Positions 45,345 through 57,853 of a stretch of DNA of 64,000 nt are shown here, in pieces. The position numbers and the translations under genes were made by a program. The stretch is from Dicyema japonicum (Eukaryota > Dicyemida > Rhombozoa > Dicyemidae): assembly GCA_011109175.1 (NCBI GenBank), contig RDEW01000002.1:1532111-1596110 (forward strand). The letters run 5' to 3'. Under the pieces are notes generated by a model that saw nothing but the letters and a program-made list of their open reading frames with translations, did no database searches and had not been told where the DNA came from. Each line of letters opens with the position of its first letter. Within the stretch, counting starts at the first letter, position 1.

Positions 45345-46487
45345 ATGAGTTTGAAACTACTAACAAAGTACGAGCAGTTTGTCAGATGTTCCTCTCCTTT
45401 TGTCAAATCCATTATATCAAATCAGCTTCCGTCCAATACTAAATGTGAAGACTTTATCTTCCAAACCAAGATACCCAACAAAGATGATTTCATCATTGGT
45501 GTTGTTGACGGTCACGGAGGACATCAATGTGGTTCATTCTGCTCACAGTTTCTCCCCCATTTCACTAGCTCCTACATTTACGATCAAATTAATGTAAATA
45601 TGCCTAAAACTGTAGATCTCCCATACTGATTTGACTCATTCAAACGTAACCCCTCACGAGGTTTCGAACTACCTAAAAAGTCGCTACTACAAGTGCTCAA
45701 ATACAGCGGAGTCGATCTCGTCGGGGTTCACCTGCCTCGATGACTTCATCAGTGAGGCGTATTCTTCCAACCCAAACATTGAGGTGACCTTCTTTATTTA
45801 TCCATCAGTCTACCTTGACAGCTCTTTCCGGAGCATGTGCCTGTCTCGCATACCTCACCGAAGGGACCGTTTATGTCGCTAATACTGGGGATTGTTCCGC
45901 ATTCGTGGTTTCTGCAGAAAATGGAAAATTCAAGGCAGTTAAACTCACTAACCCCCACTCTTTCGAGAATTCGAAAGAAGTTAATAGAATTACAAACTTG
46001 GTCCCTGAGGAAGAAAGGAAAGAACTCTTCGTTGACCGTCGACTTTGCGGTATTTTGATGCCTTTTCGGGCATTCGGGGACTTCCAGTTCAAGTGGTCTC
46101 GTGAATTCCTCACTTATGTTAAGAAATTCATGACTACTCAAGGCATGGAGAGAAATGTCCTGCTTCCTGAATTATACAAGTTCCCCCATATCTCACAGCT
46201 CTCCCAGAAGTTATTTCCATTCAATCAGGCCTGAGGATATTTGTATTGTTATGACAACCGACGGAATTACTGACTTTTTGGATCCTGAACACGTGGCTGA
46301 AATTGTTGGAAGGCATATTTCACGATTTGGGAGTTGTTCTCATAATGTCGTTACTAAGATCTTTGAAACTGCTCTGCGTGGAGGCAACCAAGACGACTCG
46401 TTGCTTAAACAATATTTAGAACTTCCACGTGGGCTATCTCGGCGCTTCAGAGACGACATGAGTGCTGTTGTTGTCTCCTTTGTGTGA
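45345..46487 (+). CDS. PDP1: Pyruvate dehydrogenase phosphatase (PP2C family)
   Basis: Mitochondrial Mg/Mn-dependent Ser/Thr phosphatase that dephosphorylates and activates pyruvate dehydrogenase E1-alpha. Exons 45345-45593, 45616-45783 and 45809 to the end; introns of 22 nt (45594-45615) and 25 nt (45784-45808), both keeping frame. PP2C motifs: NQLPSNTKCED (metal-site ED), VVDGHGG (DG metal ligand), LSGACACLAYL, VYVANTGDCSAF, the PDP-specific LMPFRAFGDFQFKWS, then IRPEDICIVMTTDGITDF and RDDMSAVVV. Frame is lost in the segment PYLTALPEV (46185-46210): two single-base contractions, at the C5 run 46183-46187 and the TT at 46211-46212, would restore the family sequence. As read, the gene is broken there. 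A 19-nt GT-AG span (46210-46228) also bridges the outer frames but would delete conserved residues. The N-terminus is short for an imported protein. Confidence 0.88.
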
Positions 46488-48330
46488 TATTTTAATATTT
46501 TCTGAGTGCCACTTGTTTTTTTAGCGGTCAAAAATATTAAAGTTGGGAGTTAATAGTAGCTCCAACTAACTATAAATTACGGTCGTTTGTGCGAATGAGA
46601 CTTACCAGTTGTCGACTCCAATGTTCTGGAAGTCATCGTGTCGTTCCCTTTCCGGAGGTCTGAACGAATTCTATATTGAGTTTATTGAGAATTTGTAAAT
46701 GGTTTTGAGAGCCTGAGTCCATAGGTCCGAGATGTTTCAATTCAAGGATATATAGGCCTTTGACAGGTTAGTCACTCGAATTTTTTGATAAACTCATGGA
46801 TGATATACTGAAACTTGGATAGAAGTCCTCATACTTCAGTGGACTCGTCGAATATTTCAACATTGGAAGATGACTGACCTATAAATTGTAGAACAAGTCG
46901 TTTGAATGCCAATAAAAATATTTAGTTTGGTTATTTTCAACAAGTAGTGGACACTGAGGGGAGCAGAATCAGTTTGACTGACATTGAATAAATCTCAAAA
47001 ATTTTAAGTTCTATTTTGGGCTGAGCGAAAGATATATTCTAAAATGACTTGTCGTCCACGGATCGATATGATTTCTAATATGTATACACTTCCTGACAAA
47101 GAGAAACAAAATTTTTAAACCGAAAATGGAATCAGAAAATACAATATTCTTACTTACTTTGATAGGTCTTAGTTTTTGATGTCTAAAAATTAAAAAACTT
47201 AGTTGGTAGTAATCATTTATATATTTCAATTGTGAGTTTATTCAATGCATGGAAAAACCGTGTTTCATGTAAACGGGGTGAAACGAGTAAATTGAAAGTA
47301 ATTACCCAAATCTAACATTATTTTTTGTTTTTTTAGCATAGGTATTGCTGGTATAATTTTTGGAAGAGCTATAGATCCTGCTTCCATAATGTCACTATTG
47401 ATATACCACCCATCAATTGCAGTAGATTTGTCGAACACCTTCCGTAAAATCCAGGAAGTGTGCAGTTACCGACTTGTATAAGAAGGCTTTTTCTTTTTTG
47501 CGGAACATTATCTAGAACAAAATACAGTCCTGGTCGCTGGTCTGAAGAAGATGTCTGTCGAGTTGAGCATTTGAAGTAATTCCTTGAGGAACTTTCGCCT
47601 TGACAATTAAACTTGAACTCGAAGACCATTTTACAGGAGCTTGAGTTCTGGCCAAATGATGTTAATATTTCTGTTGATTTTAAAAAATGCGTTGATATTC
47701 GGGAGGAGATATGGACAAGGAGACCACAATTGTTTTAACATCGAAAAAAGAGTTGAAAGCGTATCAGTTAAGTAGTCAAAAAACTTGATTGGGAAGCGCT
47801 CAAATACTTCCAAATTGAAAGGCCCCAAGATTTGATGGGTCTAAAAATTTTCACATGTCTTATGAGTTAATTTTCACTGAGATGTCTAGAATTGTGATTG
47901 GAGAGTATCTCCCTGGGGGCTTTCACTGGAATCACATATATAAACACAAAGTGTGATGTTCCGAGTTTCCAAAGGACTTAACCTTGATGCTATCATGTGG
48001 ATGTGTTTGGTTTTTTGCCGGGAATCAGATGGGAACACGGAATGGAAGGGGTCTCATAAAAAGTCAAACGTGACAGAGAACAGAAAAGTATAATCAAACA
48101 TGGCGGAAGAGAAAGCAGAAATTTTAATTAACCATCTAAGTTAGGGGAAAAACCCAAGACATGAAACCAATTTGAGTCAAATTTAGCATTAACCATAACG
48201 AACTTAATTATTAAAGAAAAGTAAATATTGATGTTATAGGAGTTCTCGACCATTAACATCACTTTTCCCGATCAATAGCGTAACTGAATTTTAAGGGTAA
48301 AACAAACTTTTTTTTTCCCATTTTCAGAAC
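46488..48330. other. No gene recognised
   Basis: A minus-strand 86-codon frame at 47369-47629 (ending GGISIVTLWKQDL) is unassigned; nothing else stands out. Confidence 0.35.
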
Positions 48331-48339
48331 CTCCTCTGG

Positions 48340-48480
48340 AAACATAGTTTTCCACGTGCTGAATAAATTTTCAATTGGATTTGAGAATTGGGGAGTAAGG
48401 GGTAATGGAACATGGAGATTGTCTGTATAATGGTGAATACAGGCATTATCAAAGATATCGGGTCTTCAATTCCCTTATCA
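48340..48480 (-). pseudogene. DDE_3 (Tc1/IS630-type) transposase fragment
   Basis: The minus strand reads DNACIHHYTDN, LPLTPQFSNPIENLFSTWKT. This is the second Asp (DNA.IHH) and the NPIEN..S.WK block with the third acidic residue, typical of the DDE_3 family. A single short relic; the first Asp block is not found. Confidence 0.65.
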
Positions 48481-49447
48481 TAACAAAGACTTTATGAATT
48501 CCATAAAAATGAATCATTGATGCAATGACCGACATTAGTTATTGATTTAATTTCTGGTTCTGATAGCTCCTACAGAAATATACGTAAAAGATCCTGAAAC
48601 ATCTCTTTCTCATCTTGGTCTTTATGACACTGAAAATCCGACCTCATCATGAGTTTAAGATGTTTGCTATCCAAAAATATATTACGCGTATCCCAATGTT
48701 AATGCGTAGAAAGTTGCGCTATTGATCGAGAAAGTGACGTTAATGGTGGGGAAACCCTATATGATCGAGGGACTCAGAGAAAAACTGTGTGCTGTCAGCC
48801 AATAAGGAAAGACTATATTTATTCTGTGAGAAATGTACTGTGCGGAGTAATCCAACTAAGTGATCGAATCCTTATTAAAATACGAGACTTCTGATAGCTG
48901 GGTTAAGTATGTCTGCTACGAAACACGTCATAATAACGAATCCAAGGAAGGAACCCAAGGGTGAACGCATCCAAAAAATATCTGGAAAATGTTGACTGCA
49001 ATCAGTAGATAGTAAAGTTAACTCAATCAGTTTACAACATCATAGTGCAGTGAATATTGTCAATAGAGATGAGTTAAAAAAATTATTGGTAAGGTTATGG
49101 TTGATGTGCCCCTTGGTGAGTGAGAGTAGACACCCTAGCTTACTCATTTAAAGGATGTTAAAGTTATTGCACGTTTCTACAGGTGAACCAGCAGAATGAT
49201 CATTACCGAGACGATAAAACTATGTGATAGTTTGTTAGTGAGCTAGGCACAGACAAGTAAAGCGTGCTTAGTGTTTGTATGAAAATGGCTGCTCTCTGAG
49301 TGTTTTTGATATTTACTGTGTATATTAGTCAACTGTGTTGGTGTCACCTATCTATTGTTGCTTGAGTGGGCTAAGTAATGTTAAACGCCTGATCCCCTTC
49401 TATCCTATCCTGTTCTATCCCTTTTTTCTATATTTCTTTGTTCTACT
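48481..49447. other. No gene recognised
   Basis: Possibly includes the 5' leader of the RLE-LINE that starts at 49448. Confidence 0.35.
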
Positions 49448-50300
49448 ATGGATAATTCGCCCGATGCTATCAGTAGTGGCGGAATTGACGGTTTACGGCC
49501 TGGACGTGTAAAAGATCTCCTGAAACACTGCCGAGGAGTAACGAAACTTAATCGGATCTATTACAAACTTGGTCAACAGACTAATCAGTGGTGCCATCGA
49601 CTCTTTCGTGAAGAACCATTTCTTCACTCCTCTTTTACACACATTTGAAAAACCGAACGGTAGTATTCGTCCAATTGCCTGGAAATTTCTTCAGATATTT
49701 AGTATCAAAGATTTCAAGGTAACTCCTATGTAACTGTATGAGTGAGGAGATGTCTCCCACCCAGATGGGCGTTGGTGTCCCTCATGGATTTGAGGCCATC
49801 ATCATTCAACACGTTTGTTTGCCTTCTCCTGTAATCCCAGAGAGCGCAAACTAATTGTGAAGCTAGATATCTCCAATGCATTCAACTCCCTCAGGCGTGA
49901 TCGCATGCTGGAGTTCTGCGTTCTGAAAGCAAAATTTATGAATCTTTCTTACGGATTTGAGAGTTTGCTTGTCTTCGGTGATCATATTGTTGACTTTTCG
50001 TATAGTGTTCAAAAAGGTGATCTTCTTAAACTTTTCCATTTCTCCATTACTATTGACCACGTTAATCAGAAGATTTTGGCCCCTCTTAATATTTGGTTCC
50101 TTGACGAAAAAATGATTGTTGGGGATACCTCGATTATCGACGCTTTGGAAATCGCTATTTCTGCTCTGTTTGACCTCGGCCTGGAAGTCAATATGCTGAA
50201 GACAGAGATCATAAATGTTTGCTTTCCGCCGGACGAGTTTTCATTGTCCAATCCCACCTTGAGACCCTGTTCCCTGATGCGAGGATAATTGAGACTTCTG
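49448..50300 (+). pseudogene. RLE-LINE reverse transcriptase relic
   Basis: The start frame has SSGGIDGLRPGRVKDLL. The frame at 49815-50288 has motif A (KLDISNAFNSLRRDRML), a decayed motif B (SVQKGD for GVQQGDP) and a decayed motif C (IWFLDEKMIVGD for .WYLDD.T.VG). Loss of catalytic Asp residues makes it inactive. The RLE part follows at 51124. Confidence 0.75.
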
Positions 50301-50367
50301 TTACGGTTCTCCTCTGTTGTCTTATATCTATAAGGAAAAGTCGACTCGTTCTGCCTCATGACGGAAA

Positions 50368-50450
50368 GACTTAAAGCTCTTAAGCATATACTGCTTTCTT
50401 AATGAAAAATAACCTTTAAGAAAGCAGTATATGCTTAAGAGCTTTAAGTC
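50368..50450. repeat. Perfect 34-bp hairpin inside LINE relic
   Basis: Arms 50368-50401 and 50417-50450 are perfectly complementary with a 15-nt loop. The loop and half of one arm are then repeated directly downstream (TACTGCTTTCTTAATGAAAA again at about 50452-50471). Confidence 0.95.
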
Positions 50451-51123
50451 ATACTGCTTTCTTAATGAAAAATAACCTTTTTGTTCTCAAGTTGAGAAGG
50501 AGCTCTGGGAGATTTCCTCGTCACACCATGTTAAACTCGACGTTCATGAGAGCAATCGAAGACACCTGAATCATGCTCAGATGCTAAGAGACACTTGTAA
50601 TTGCAGCGGTCGATGGTCATTATCAGGAGCTGTGAAAACCATATCTGTTCCCGAGGGCTCAAGTCATGCCGCAGTCATATTTTTAAGTCATATTTATCAC
50701 GATTTTTTACCAATTTAGAGTTTCATGAGCGATTGCGACGAAGAACGATTCTTTTTGTCACGAACCAATTCTTAGTCCTAAATATTTTTTCAATTTCCTC
50801 TGTTCAGTAGAGTCTTGATTTAAAAAAGTCAGAATGAGCTGTCAATACTCGAAGGGTTGATATTTTGAAAAAGATAAATCGAGTATTTTTATATTTAGGG
50901 TCTTTTAAGGGGGACGAGAATTTGGAGACATTAGGCGCACTAGAAATATAGTACACCATACCTGCGTTACTAAAGAAGTCTTATTTATTTAGATCCCCAT
51001 CTAGAAAGATAGATAGTCAACAGTCAAGTGATCTCAGTTTCCACAATTAACAGCACCATCATACGTATGCGGTCCTCCATTGTATCCACCACTACCCCGA
51101 TCTCCTCTCGCACTTGAAATCGA

Positions 51124-51640
51124 TTGAAAAGAAAACTGAGACCCCGTCATGCTGGCATGAACAACATTGTTATGCGAGCTCTTGAAGCGGCAGGCTTCCC
51201 GGCAGTACTGGAGCCTGTGGGATTGGACCGCGGAGATGGGAAAAGACCGGATGGGTTAACTATCTTTCTGTTCACTGAGGGAAAATCGCTCGTATGGAAC
51301 TGCACTGTTGTTGATTCTTTCTCGAACTCAATGATACTCAGCTCGACGCAGTCTGCTGAATCGGCATCCGATCTGGCCGAGAAAATCAAAATTAAAAAAT
51401 ATGGCGAAATTGGAGACCGCTACCGTTTTGTACCGGTAGCATCGAGACGTCTGATGCGGCCGGAAGTTCTACAGCCTCTTTACTAAAGGAAATCTGAGGG
51501 AAATTGGCCCACCGCAAGAAAGACGTGCGGGAAGCGGTCTGGCTGAGGCAACGAATTGGGATCGCAGTTGTCGCGGAAACGCTTACTGTTTCCGGAGATA
51601 AAAAGATAAAATTAAGGAAAAAGAAACAACCAAACGAAGT
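51124..51640 (+). pseudogene. RLE-LINE endonuclease domain, C-terminal end
   Basis: [75 protein letters not shown], then in a second frame KDVREAVWLRQRIGIAVV. The usual WDxTxVDT is WNCTVVDS, losing a candidate catalytic Asp. Continues the relic at 49448. Confidence 0.7.
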
Positions 51641-52139
51641 GGCAACTACACGCCGAGTAATGTACTATTTTATTAAAAAAATTTAGGTTTCCCATTTTGT
51701 AAAAACATTTTCAATATCAAAAATGGGAAATCAAAGAATAAAAATCCTTTTATTTTTAGACGCGTATCTCCCCACAATATATTCTATTGTCGAACATCAA
51801 ATTATTTTTTCTTCTAAAATACGACTGCTTTAATACATCCCCTTGATACGGGTGTCATAAAAGCAATTTTACGCTTACTTTCAAGGAAGATGAGATACTT
51901 TTTAGAGTTTGCAGAATGTGAATCTAAGAAAGTTATTTAGTGATTGGAATCGTTTGGGAAAATATCAGGGAAATTTTAGTTTTTACGACACAACAATTTA
52001 TGAAGTAAATAATGATTCATCAGAATATTGATTTATAGAAGTCGTCTATCATATCGCCTCATATTATTATTTAGAAAAAAAACTATCCGACAAATAAAAA
52101 GCAGTTGAAAAACAGAAGAAAAATTACTGACTGCTTTAG
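51641..52139. other. AT-rich, no gene recognised
   Basis: No conserved frame; the first part is likely LINE 3' UTR. Confidence 0.4.
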
Positions 52140-52450
52140 GCATAAAAAACTGCACTTTTAGGCAGAAGCATATTAGCTATAGCTCCGCTCAGAGGACACA
52201 CAATTTATTTAAGTAAAGAACAGTTAGGATAATTAATCGTAAAGGGAGAACGAGGAATCTTCACTTTTTTTAGTTGCGTGTATGTTTTTTATAAACGATC
52301 CGGTTCCGTTCACTTATAAATGCGTCACTCGTCAAGCCAAAGCATCGTAGATGCGTGGAACCGTCAAGCGAAACCTACAGCAGCGGGATTCGGACGGGCC
52401 TTTTGCCTCTTGCCCGGAATTCGTTAAACGGTAGTGACCATATACCACAA
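52140..52450 (-). repeat. tRNA-derived SINE, copy 4
   Basis: Minus-strand copy with GGACACACAATTTATTTAAG and AAAGAACAGTTAGGAT at the 3' end. The CATCGTAGATGCGTGG body and a degenerate box B (CGGGATTCGGACGGG on the plus strand) follow toward higher coordinates. Confidence 0.75.
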
Positions 52451-53149
52451 TTATCAATAATAATTTGGTTTTTTAATAAACAAAAATTTTTATTTATCGT
52501 GCTTTTTGGGGTAATTTTTAAAATTGGCCATACTTTGTAAAGAAATCAATCTTTTTTAAATTAATGCACAACGAGTGTCCTTAGAATTTATTTTAATTCT
52601 AAAAACTAGTCTTACTGGGAACTTCAGTCTTTAACTTTAAAGAGATTTCATCTCAAATTATTAGTATCTCTCTCTTTGCCTGGCCTGTTACAATGGTCGC
52701 TTTTATTAAATTGAAGAAGATCAAGGATTAATGTATAAAATTTTCTGTGGATAATATTGGATTCAATTTCATGGCTCAAAAAGTTACAAAAATGAAAAGC
52801 AAATCAGCCAGAGTCGGCTTACACAACTCTTCTTGTCCTCCGGGAACTAAAACGGTCAATTCTTTTCAGTAGAGAACAAGACGCCGTGCAAAGTTAAAAA
52901 ATCTGAAATAGCTAATGAACCAATCAAGAACACGTAACTGAGAGCGGATCCCATTATAGAAGCTTACGGATTCAACCAATTCCATTATGAAGTACTCAGC
53001 CTGTTTTGTACGGATTTTAATCACTTCAACTCAAGCGCATTAGAAATCGCCAATATAAAGTATCTTCACGATGAATCAGGATCTATGCGGATGAGCCACA
53101 AAAGCTCTGGTATCTTCCGTCATGAATTCTACAAGGGGTCTGATAAGAT

Positions 53150-56100
53150 GCTCCTTTATAGAGGTTGTCGACAATGCTTGTACCCTTTGGACCGGAACAA
53201 ATACCGGTTAAGAGAAATTAATTTCGAGGTCCAGAAATTTTAATGAAAAACTAACCCATTTGGGTGGAGGACGACGACCTCCTGGATTACATCCAAAAGA
53301 TAGACTCATCCACTACAAAGGTCTCGCGAATGTTCAGAAAAGGACAGACCTTGCCAATGGCCAAAGTGTCAGTCGGACACAAGGCGGAAACCACCTCGAT
53401 AATCCGCTGTTTTCATTTTCATTGGAAGGAACATGGTCACATGCAAATGGATGCGGAGAGGACCTGATTTGTTGTAACTGCAACAAATCGGACACTTTGC
53501 ATAAATGCAAGGATGGAAGAAGTATTTCCGCTGTGTGGGAAACATATCTCTGGGTGCAAGATGGATCATGGATCGAAAACAAACTGTGTCAACTAGGATC
53601 TTCCAATAACGGGGGTAGATATGGAGGATGTCTCATGCTAGTAGACGCTAGACAAAAACTTGATACTCGCAACAATAAAACGGATGCAAGACAGATGGAA
53701 AAGACCAAAGGTGGATGCAACATGGAAGCACTGCCGAGAATAAAAATGGTCCCAGAATCGAAGGAACCAGCTGAGAAAAGTAGAAGAGTAATCGGCCCCC
53801 GCGTAATGAATCGGTTTGGCAGACCCGAAGTAACATGCCTGAAAAAATCATTGAGAAATTAGAAGATATAATTAAAAGATTAAAGAAGCTCAGTGCAATC
53901 CTTGGAGTGGATTTAAAGAAGATATTGAACCTCGAACGGAGAGTCCAGGCCAGCTGAAAAAACAATTGAGAAGAGGTCTGAAGATAGTGTTGGTGAATGG
54001 CTGATCCCTATGGAAAAGGCATCGTGTACAACACTACTTATGACAACCACCAAGATTGACGTCACTGGTGGTCAACGAAACCAAGATAAAAAAGACAATA
54101 CTACTACAACGGAGGGATACCACTTGGTAGAAATACCATGGGAAGAACTCCCTCTTCTACAGTGATGTCTTACAAGTACGGAACCCTAACATCGCCTTGG
54201 CCACGCAGTGAGAATTCGTGTCTATCGAAATCCGTTGCTGCGAATCGTAGATTAGTGTCGAGGGCAGAAACAGAGATCCACGAATTTTTTGAAAGAAACG
54301 CAATGTCTATTCTGGTGGGCGACCTAAATGTCAAGAACGTGAGTTATGGATGCTATAAAATTAATGTTGACGGCGACGCTTAAAATCTTGTCTGAGAAAG
54401 CAGGCCTTGAGGTCCTGACATCAGATGAGGCAAACCATTTCTCTTACCATGTATCAGCGCAACTGTACATTTATGTGGAGGACCAAGAACTATGTGGGAT
54501 ATCGGTAGTGACCATATACCACAAGAACTGGTCTTAAACCTTGTCCCGGATATCATCTAAGATTTCTTTATAAATATGAAATATCACACGTGGACTGAAA
54601 ACACTATCGGTGATACTAAGGAACCTTCAAGGATGGAAGGAACCTATGACAAGAAATAAAATTGAAGAAATGAGCCGAGATCTAACAAACCTGATAGTCA
54701 CATACTTACTATATGCTAGATATAGAAATTGCTTGAGAATGAAGTTAAGACGGTGTGTGGATGACGCTTACAGAACGACTTAGATTAAAAAAAGAGCCTT
54801 TGAAGAAAGATGGAAATGGCTATGGAGCACAAGTGGAGGGACGAGGCAACAAAATTGGACGCTAAAGATCCTATTTTCTGGAAAGTTTACAAGAGACTTA
54901 CAGGCCACAAGATCGACGCAGAAAGATCTTCTTGGATAATCCTGATTGGGTACGTATTCGTGGAAGAAGCCCCGGAATTCTTTAAAGACCAACTGGATAG
55001 AATTCAGAAAATCAATCCATTGTTATTAATCCCACGTGATCAGATGGATGCGTCATTATAAATCTGCAAATGCTCACTGAACGACCTCAGAGAAGTCGAA
55101 GAGAAAATCGCCCTTGAGAAGATCAAGACAGTATTTAAAGCATGTAAGGCCAATGCTCCGGGCTTCGACCTCGTCAGCATGAAAATGTTCAAAAAAGGAC
55201 CGGAGTCCTTGCAAAACTGAACGTAGTGTGCAAGATATATCCAAGGCCTTCGATAGTGTGTGAGACGAAGTCCTCCTATCAAGGTTGGTGTCTAGGATAT
55301 TCCAAGATACCTATTCGTATGGCTAAAGAATTTATAACCGACGGATATCTCAAGTACGTATTGGAGGATACGCATCCAAAGATATTTCACTCGCGAGTGG
55401 GCTCTGTCCAAAGCCCATTACTATTCAACATATTCATGTCCGACTTCCCGATCCATTGGATCCGAATTCAAAACTACTAATATATGCGGATGATATCTTT
55501 ATAATGGACATGTCTGGCAAGTCACCTTATCAGAGAGGAGGCTCAAGAAATACATTAATTACTTCCGAGACTGGTGTGATTGGTGAGGAATGGGCGAGAG
55601 ACTTGAGCAAGAAACTACAAGACTACTTAATCATGGAGGAGGATGAGATCCCTGTCCCAATGACACGGATAATAGAATTCAGGATTTCGCGGCTTCCGTA
55701 AAAAACGCTTGCAAATTGAAGAGATGGGGTACGTAAGAAATTTCCAGGCCGTAAAGGCAGGACTATGATGAAAACCCCTATAGCTAACTCCTAGTTACAC
55801 TTTGGTCAATTATGGTTGTTGTAGTTGAGTATATCTGATATGAATCTATTCTTACCCAAAAGATCGTCAGTCACTCAAAAATCCAGAAGGACGAAAACTA
55901 AATTTGTAAAAACATTCCTTGGATGCTACAAAGACTGTTTCTAATCAATGTAAGTCACCTTTATACGCAATACATTCGCCCGACAATTAGCTACTGCTGT
56001 GCGGCATGAGGCACAAACCTATCCTATACAAACCTAAAGAAAATCAATGTCTTCCAATAAACAGTCACGGGTGCCCTACAAAGGTTCTTCAACTCCCCAC

Positions 56101-56260
56101 TAATGCCAACTCCGTTCGAGGAACTTGTGAAAAGAACGAGAGCCCAATTGAAATTTCCAAAATTCCGAAGTGTCTCATTCATATAGAGAGTGCGTCGGTT
56201 TTCGGTAGGAACATCGAAAAGATGAGACATCTGTTTAAGGAAGCCGAGATCACCTGACGG
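53150..56260 (+). mobile_element. I/Jockey-type LINE relic with gag-like zinc knuckles
   Basis: First a gag-like part with Cys/His clusters (CFHFHWKEHGH near 53410; CCNCNKSDTLHKC near 53470). Then an AP endonuclease (ILVGDLNVKNVSYGCY, about 54310-54357; LTSDEANHFSYHVS). The RT follows with motif A (DISKAFDSVWDEVLLSRL, about 55240) and motif C (LLIYADDIFIM, about 55465-55500), and a thumb region to TRAQLKFPKFRSVSFI. The 3' end is near 56260 (GCCGAGATCACCTGACGG). Frames shift many times. The Tigger element at 56310 inserted directly behind it. Confidence 0.75.
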
Positions 56261-56431
56261 CCTAATTCCATTTAATTTTTCCGGTGATTCTTGGTTTTAA
56301 ATAAATATACAGTAAACTCTCTCAAATTTGCCATTTTGGTTCCAGCGAAATTGTGGCAAATTTGAGAATTGGCAGATTTCAGAATAAAATTTTATTTGAA
56401 TTTTTAATTAATTTATTAAAGGATAATTTTT

Positions 56432-56717
56432 TTTTAACTTTATTAATATTTTAAAATGAATAAAAATTAAATTAAGGCATCTGAATGGAGGAGTATCTTT
56501 TTGTTCCATTCACGGTGGAAACGTCAGGAATCCTTGGCCCCCAAGCAGATGAGTTGGTTCGTAAGATCGGCTCCATGATTCAAGCTGTGACCAAGGATCC
56601 GCGAGAGAATGGTTGGTTCCGAGAACGTATCTCGTTGGCTATTGTTAGGGGAAATAGCATGGCCATTCAGATGCCTTAATTTAATTTTTTCATTTTAAAA
56701 TATTAATAAAGTTAAAG
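56432..56717 (+). mobile_element. RLE fragment inside 55-bp inverted repeat
   Basis: The RLE coding piece 56485-56679 (EEYLFVPFTVETSGILG ... GNSMAIQMP, stop) is flanked by inverted repeats: 56432-56488 and 56663-56717 are nearly perfect complements, and AAGGCATCTGAATGG pairs with CCATTCAGATGCCTT at the inner edge. The right arm is the LINE's own 3' end, so the left arm is an inverted copy of it. Confidence 0.8.
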
Positions 56718-56826
56718 GATAATTAAACTTTTTAAATTAATAAATTTTATTTTTAGGGAAAACAATATTTTTAACAAAGGAAACAAAAATTAATTAAATT
56801 TTATTAAAATAATACTCAATTCCTTA

Positions 56827-57625
56827 TTACTTCTTATTAGAATTTGTAATATTTTCTTTATATCTTCTTATATAAGTAATGAATTCTGCATCATTGTCAT
56901 TTTCAATGTTTTCTAGAAAATAATTTTCAATCTCTCTTAATTTCTTGAAACATCGGGGCATTTTTGGTTTCCCGATCAATAGTGGCTTTAACTTATGTGT
57001 CCTTGACATATTGGCGCAAAGCATGACTGAAACTCTATCCTTGAAATTTTTATATCCGTCGAAAGGTGATTTGCAAATACTCCGAGAAGGAATCAATTTA
57101 TAAAATATTCCTGTCTCATCCAAATTGTAAATTTTTTCCGACGAGTAACTCTGAAACTTGCTCAAATTCTTTTAAAAATTGATCAATATCCACATGTTTT
57201 TCAGTGCGCATTTCTCCGTGTAATTTACGCATTCGAAATCCATGTTTTTTTTAAATTTGTCCAAAAACCCGTATGAATTTTTAAAATTAGTTAACGAAAG
57301 TTCTTTAGCGAAAAATTCTGCCTTATGTAATATTAGAGAATCGTTCAATAAAGCACCTTAAATGTTAGAGTAAATAGTGTACCTTTTGATTCCATTGTAT
57401 CCATCCAATCCACTAGATTTTTATCAAGCTCCGGGTATTTTAATTTTTACAAGTTTTTAGCTTAGGATTTCTGTTCTTGAACTGAAATAAAAGAGATTCT
57501 GCATTCTTTAATATTGCATTGACTGTTCTTCTTGAGATTCTCATTTTAAAAATAGAAGAAAATCTGTTGCATATCGTCTGACATGAAGCTGATTTATTGG
57601 TCTCTTTATACCGCAATATATCCAC
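56827..57625 (-). pseudogene. Tigger transposase relic (-)
   Basis: Minus strand: DILRYKETNKSASCQTICNR (HTH region, 57625-57440) and the DDE start YNLDETGIFYKLIPSRSICK, then KNFKDRVSVMLCANMS and KLKPLLIGKPKMPRCF. The middle and C-terminal catalytic parts are deleted. Confidence 0.8.
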
Positions 57626-57853
57626 TTTTTGAGCAATTGAAAGTCTGGTGTTGCCTCCAACAGAACATTCTTACCCATGCTTGCTTTAAATTATTTAAAT
57701 TTTTTAAATTATTTTAAAAAATAAAAATAATTTTTAAAAATGTTGGCAAATTTCAGAATTGGAAAATATCATTGAAAAATAGAAAAAAATCGATAAAAAA
57801 TGGCAAATTTCAGAATTGGCAAATTTAAGAGTGGCATATTTGAGAGTTTACTG

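Larger units (their letters stand above)
56310..57853 (-). mobile_element. Tigger/pogo DNA transposon 2
   Basis: Terminal repeats CAGTAAACTCTC ... GAGAGTTTACTG identical in type to the element at 8244-10071, with TA on both sides. Length 1,544 bp, minus-strand transposase, internally deleted and invaded by an RLE-LINE fragment. Confidence 0.9.

Noticed and set aside
46210-46228. A 19-nt intron in the PDP gene
   Set aside because: It restores frame but would remove the conserved PEV..FHSIRPED residues and is shorter than every other intron found; two single-base contractions explain the data better.
53260-53862. 200-codon open frame as a host gene
   Set aside because: It overlaps Cys/His clusters in another frame and lies at the 5' end of a LINE with endonuclease and RT in order; treated as LINE gag region.
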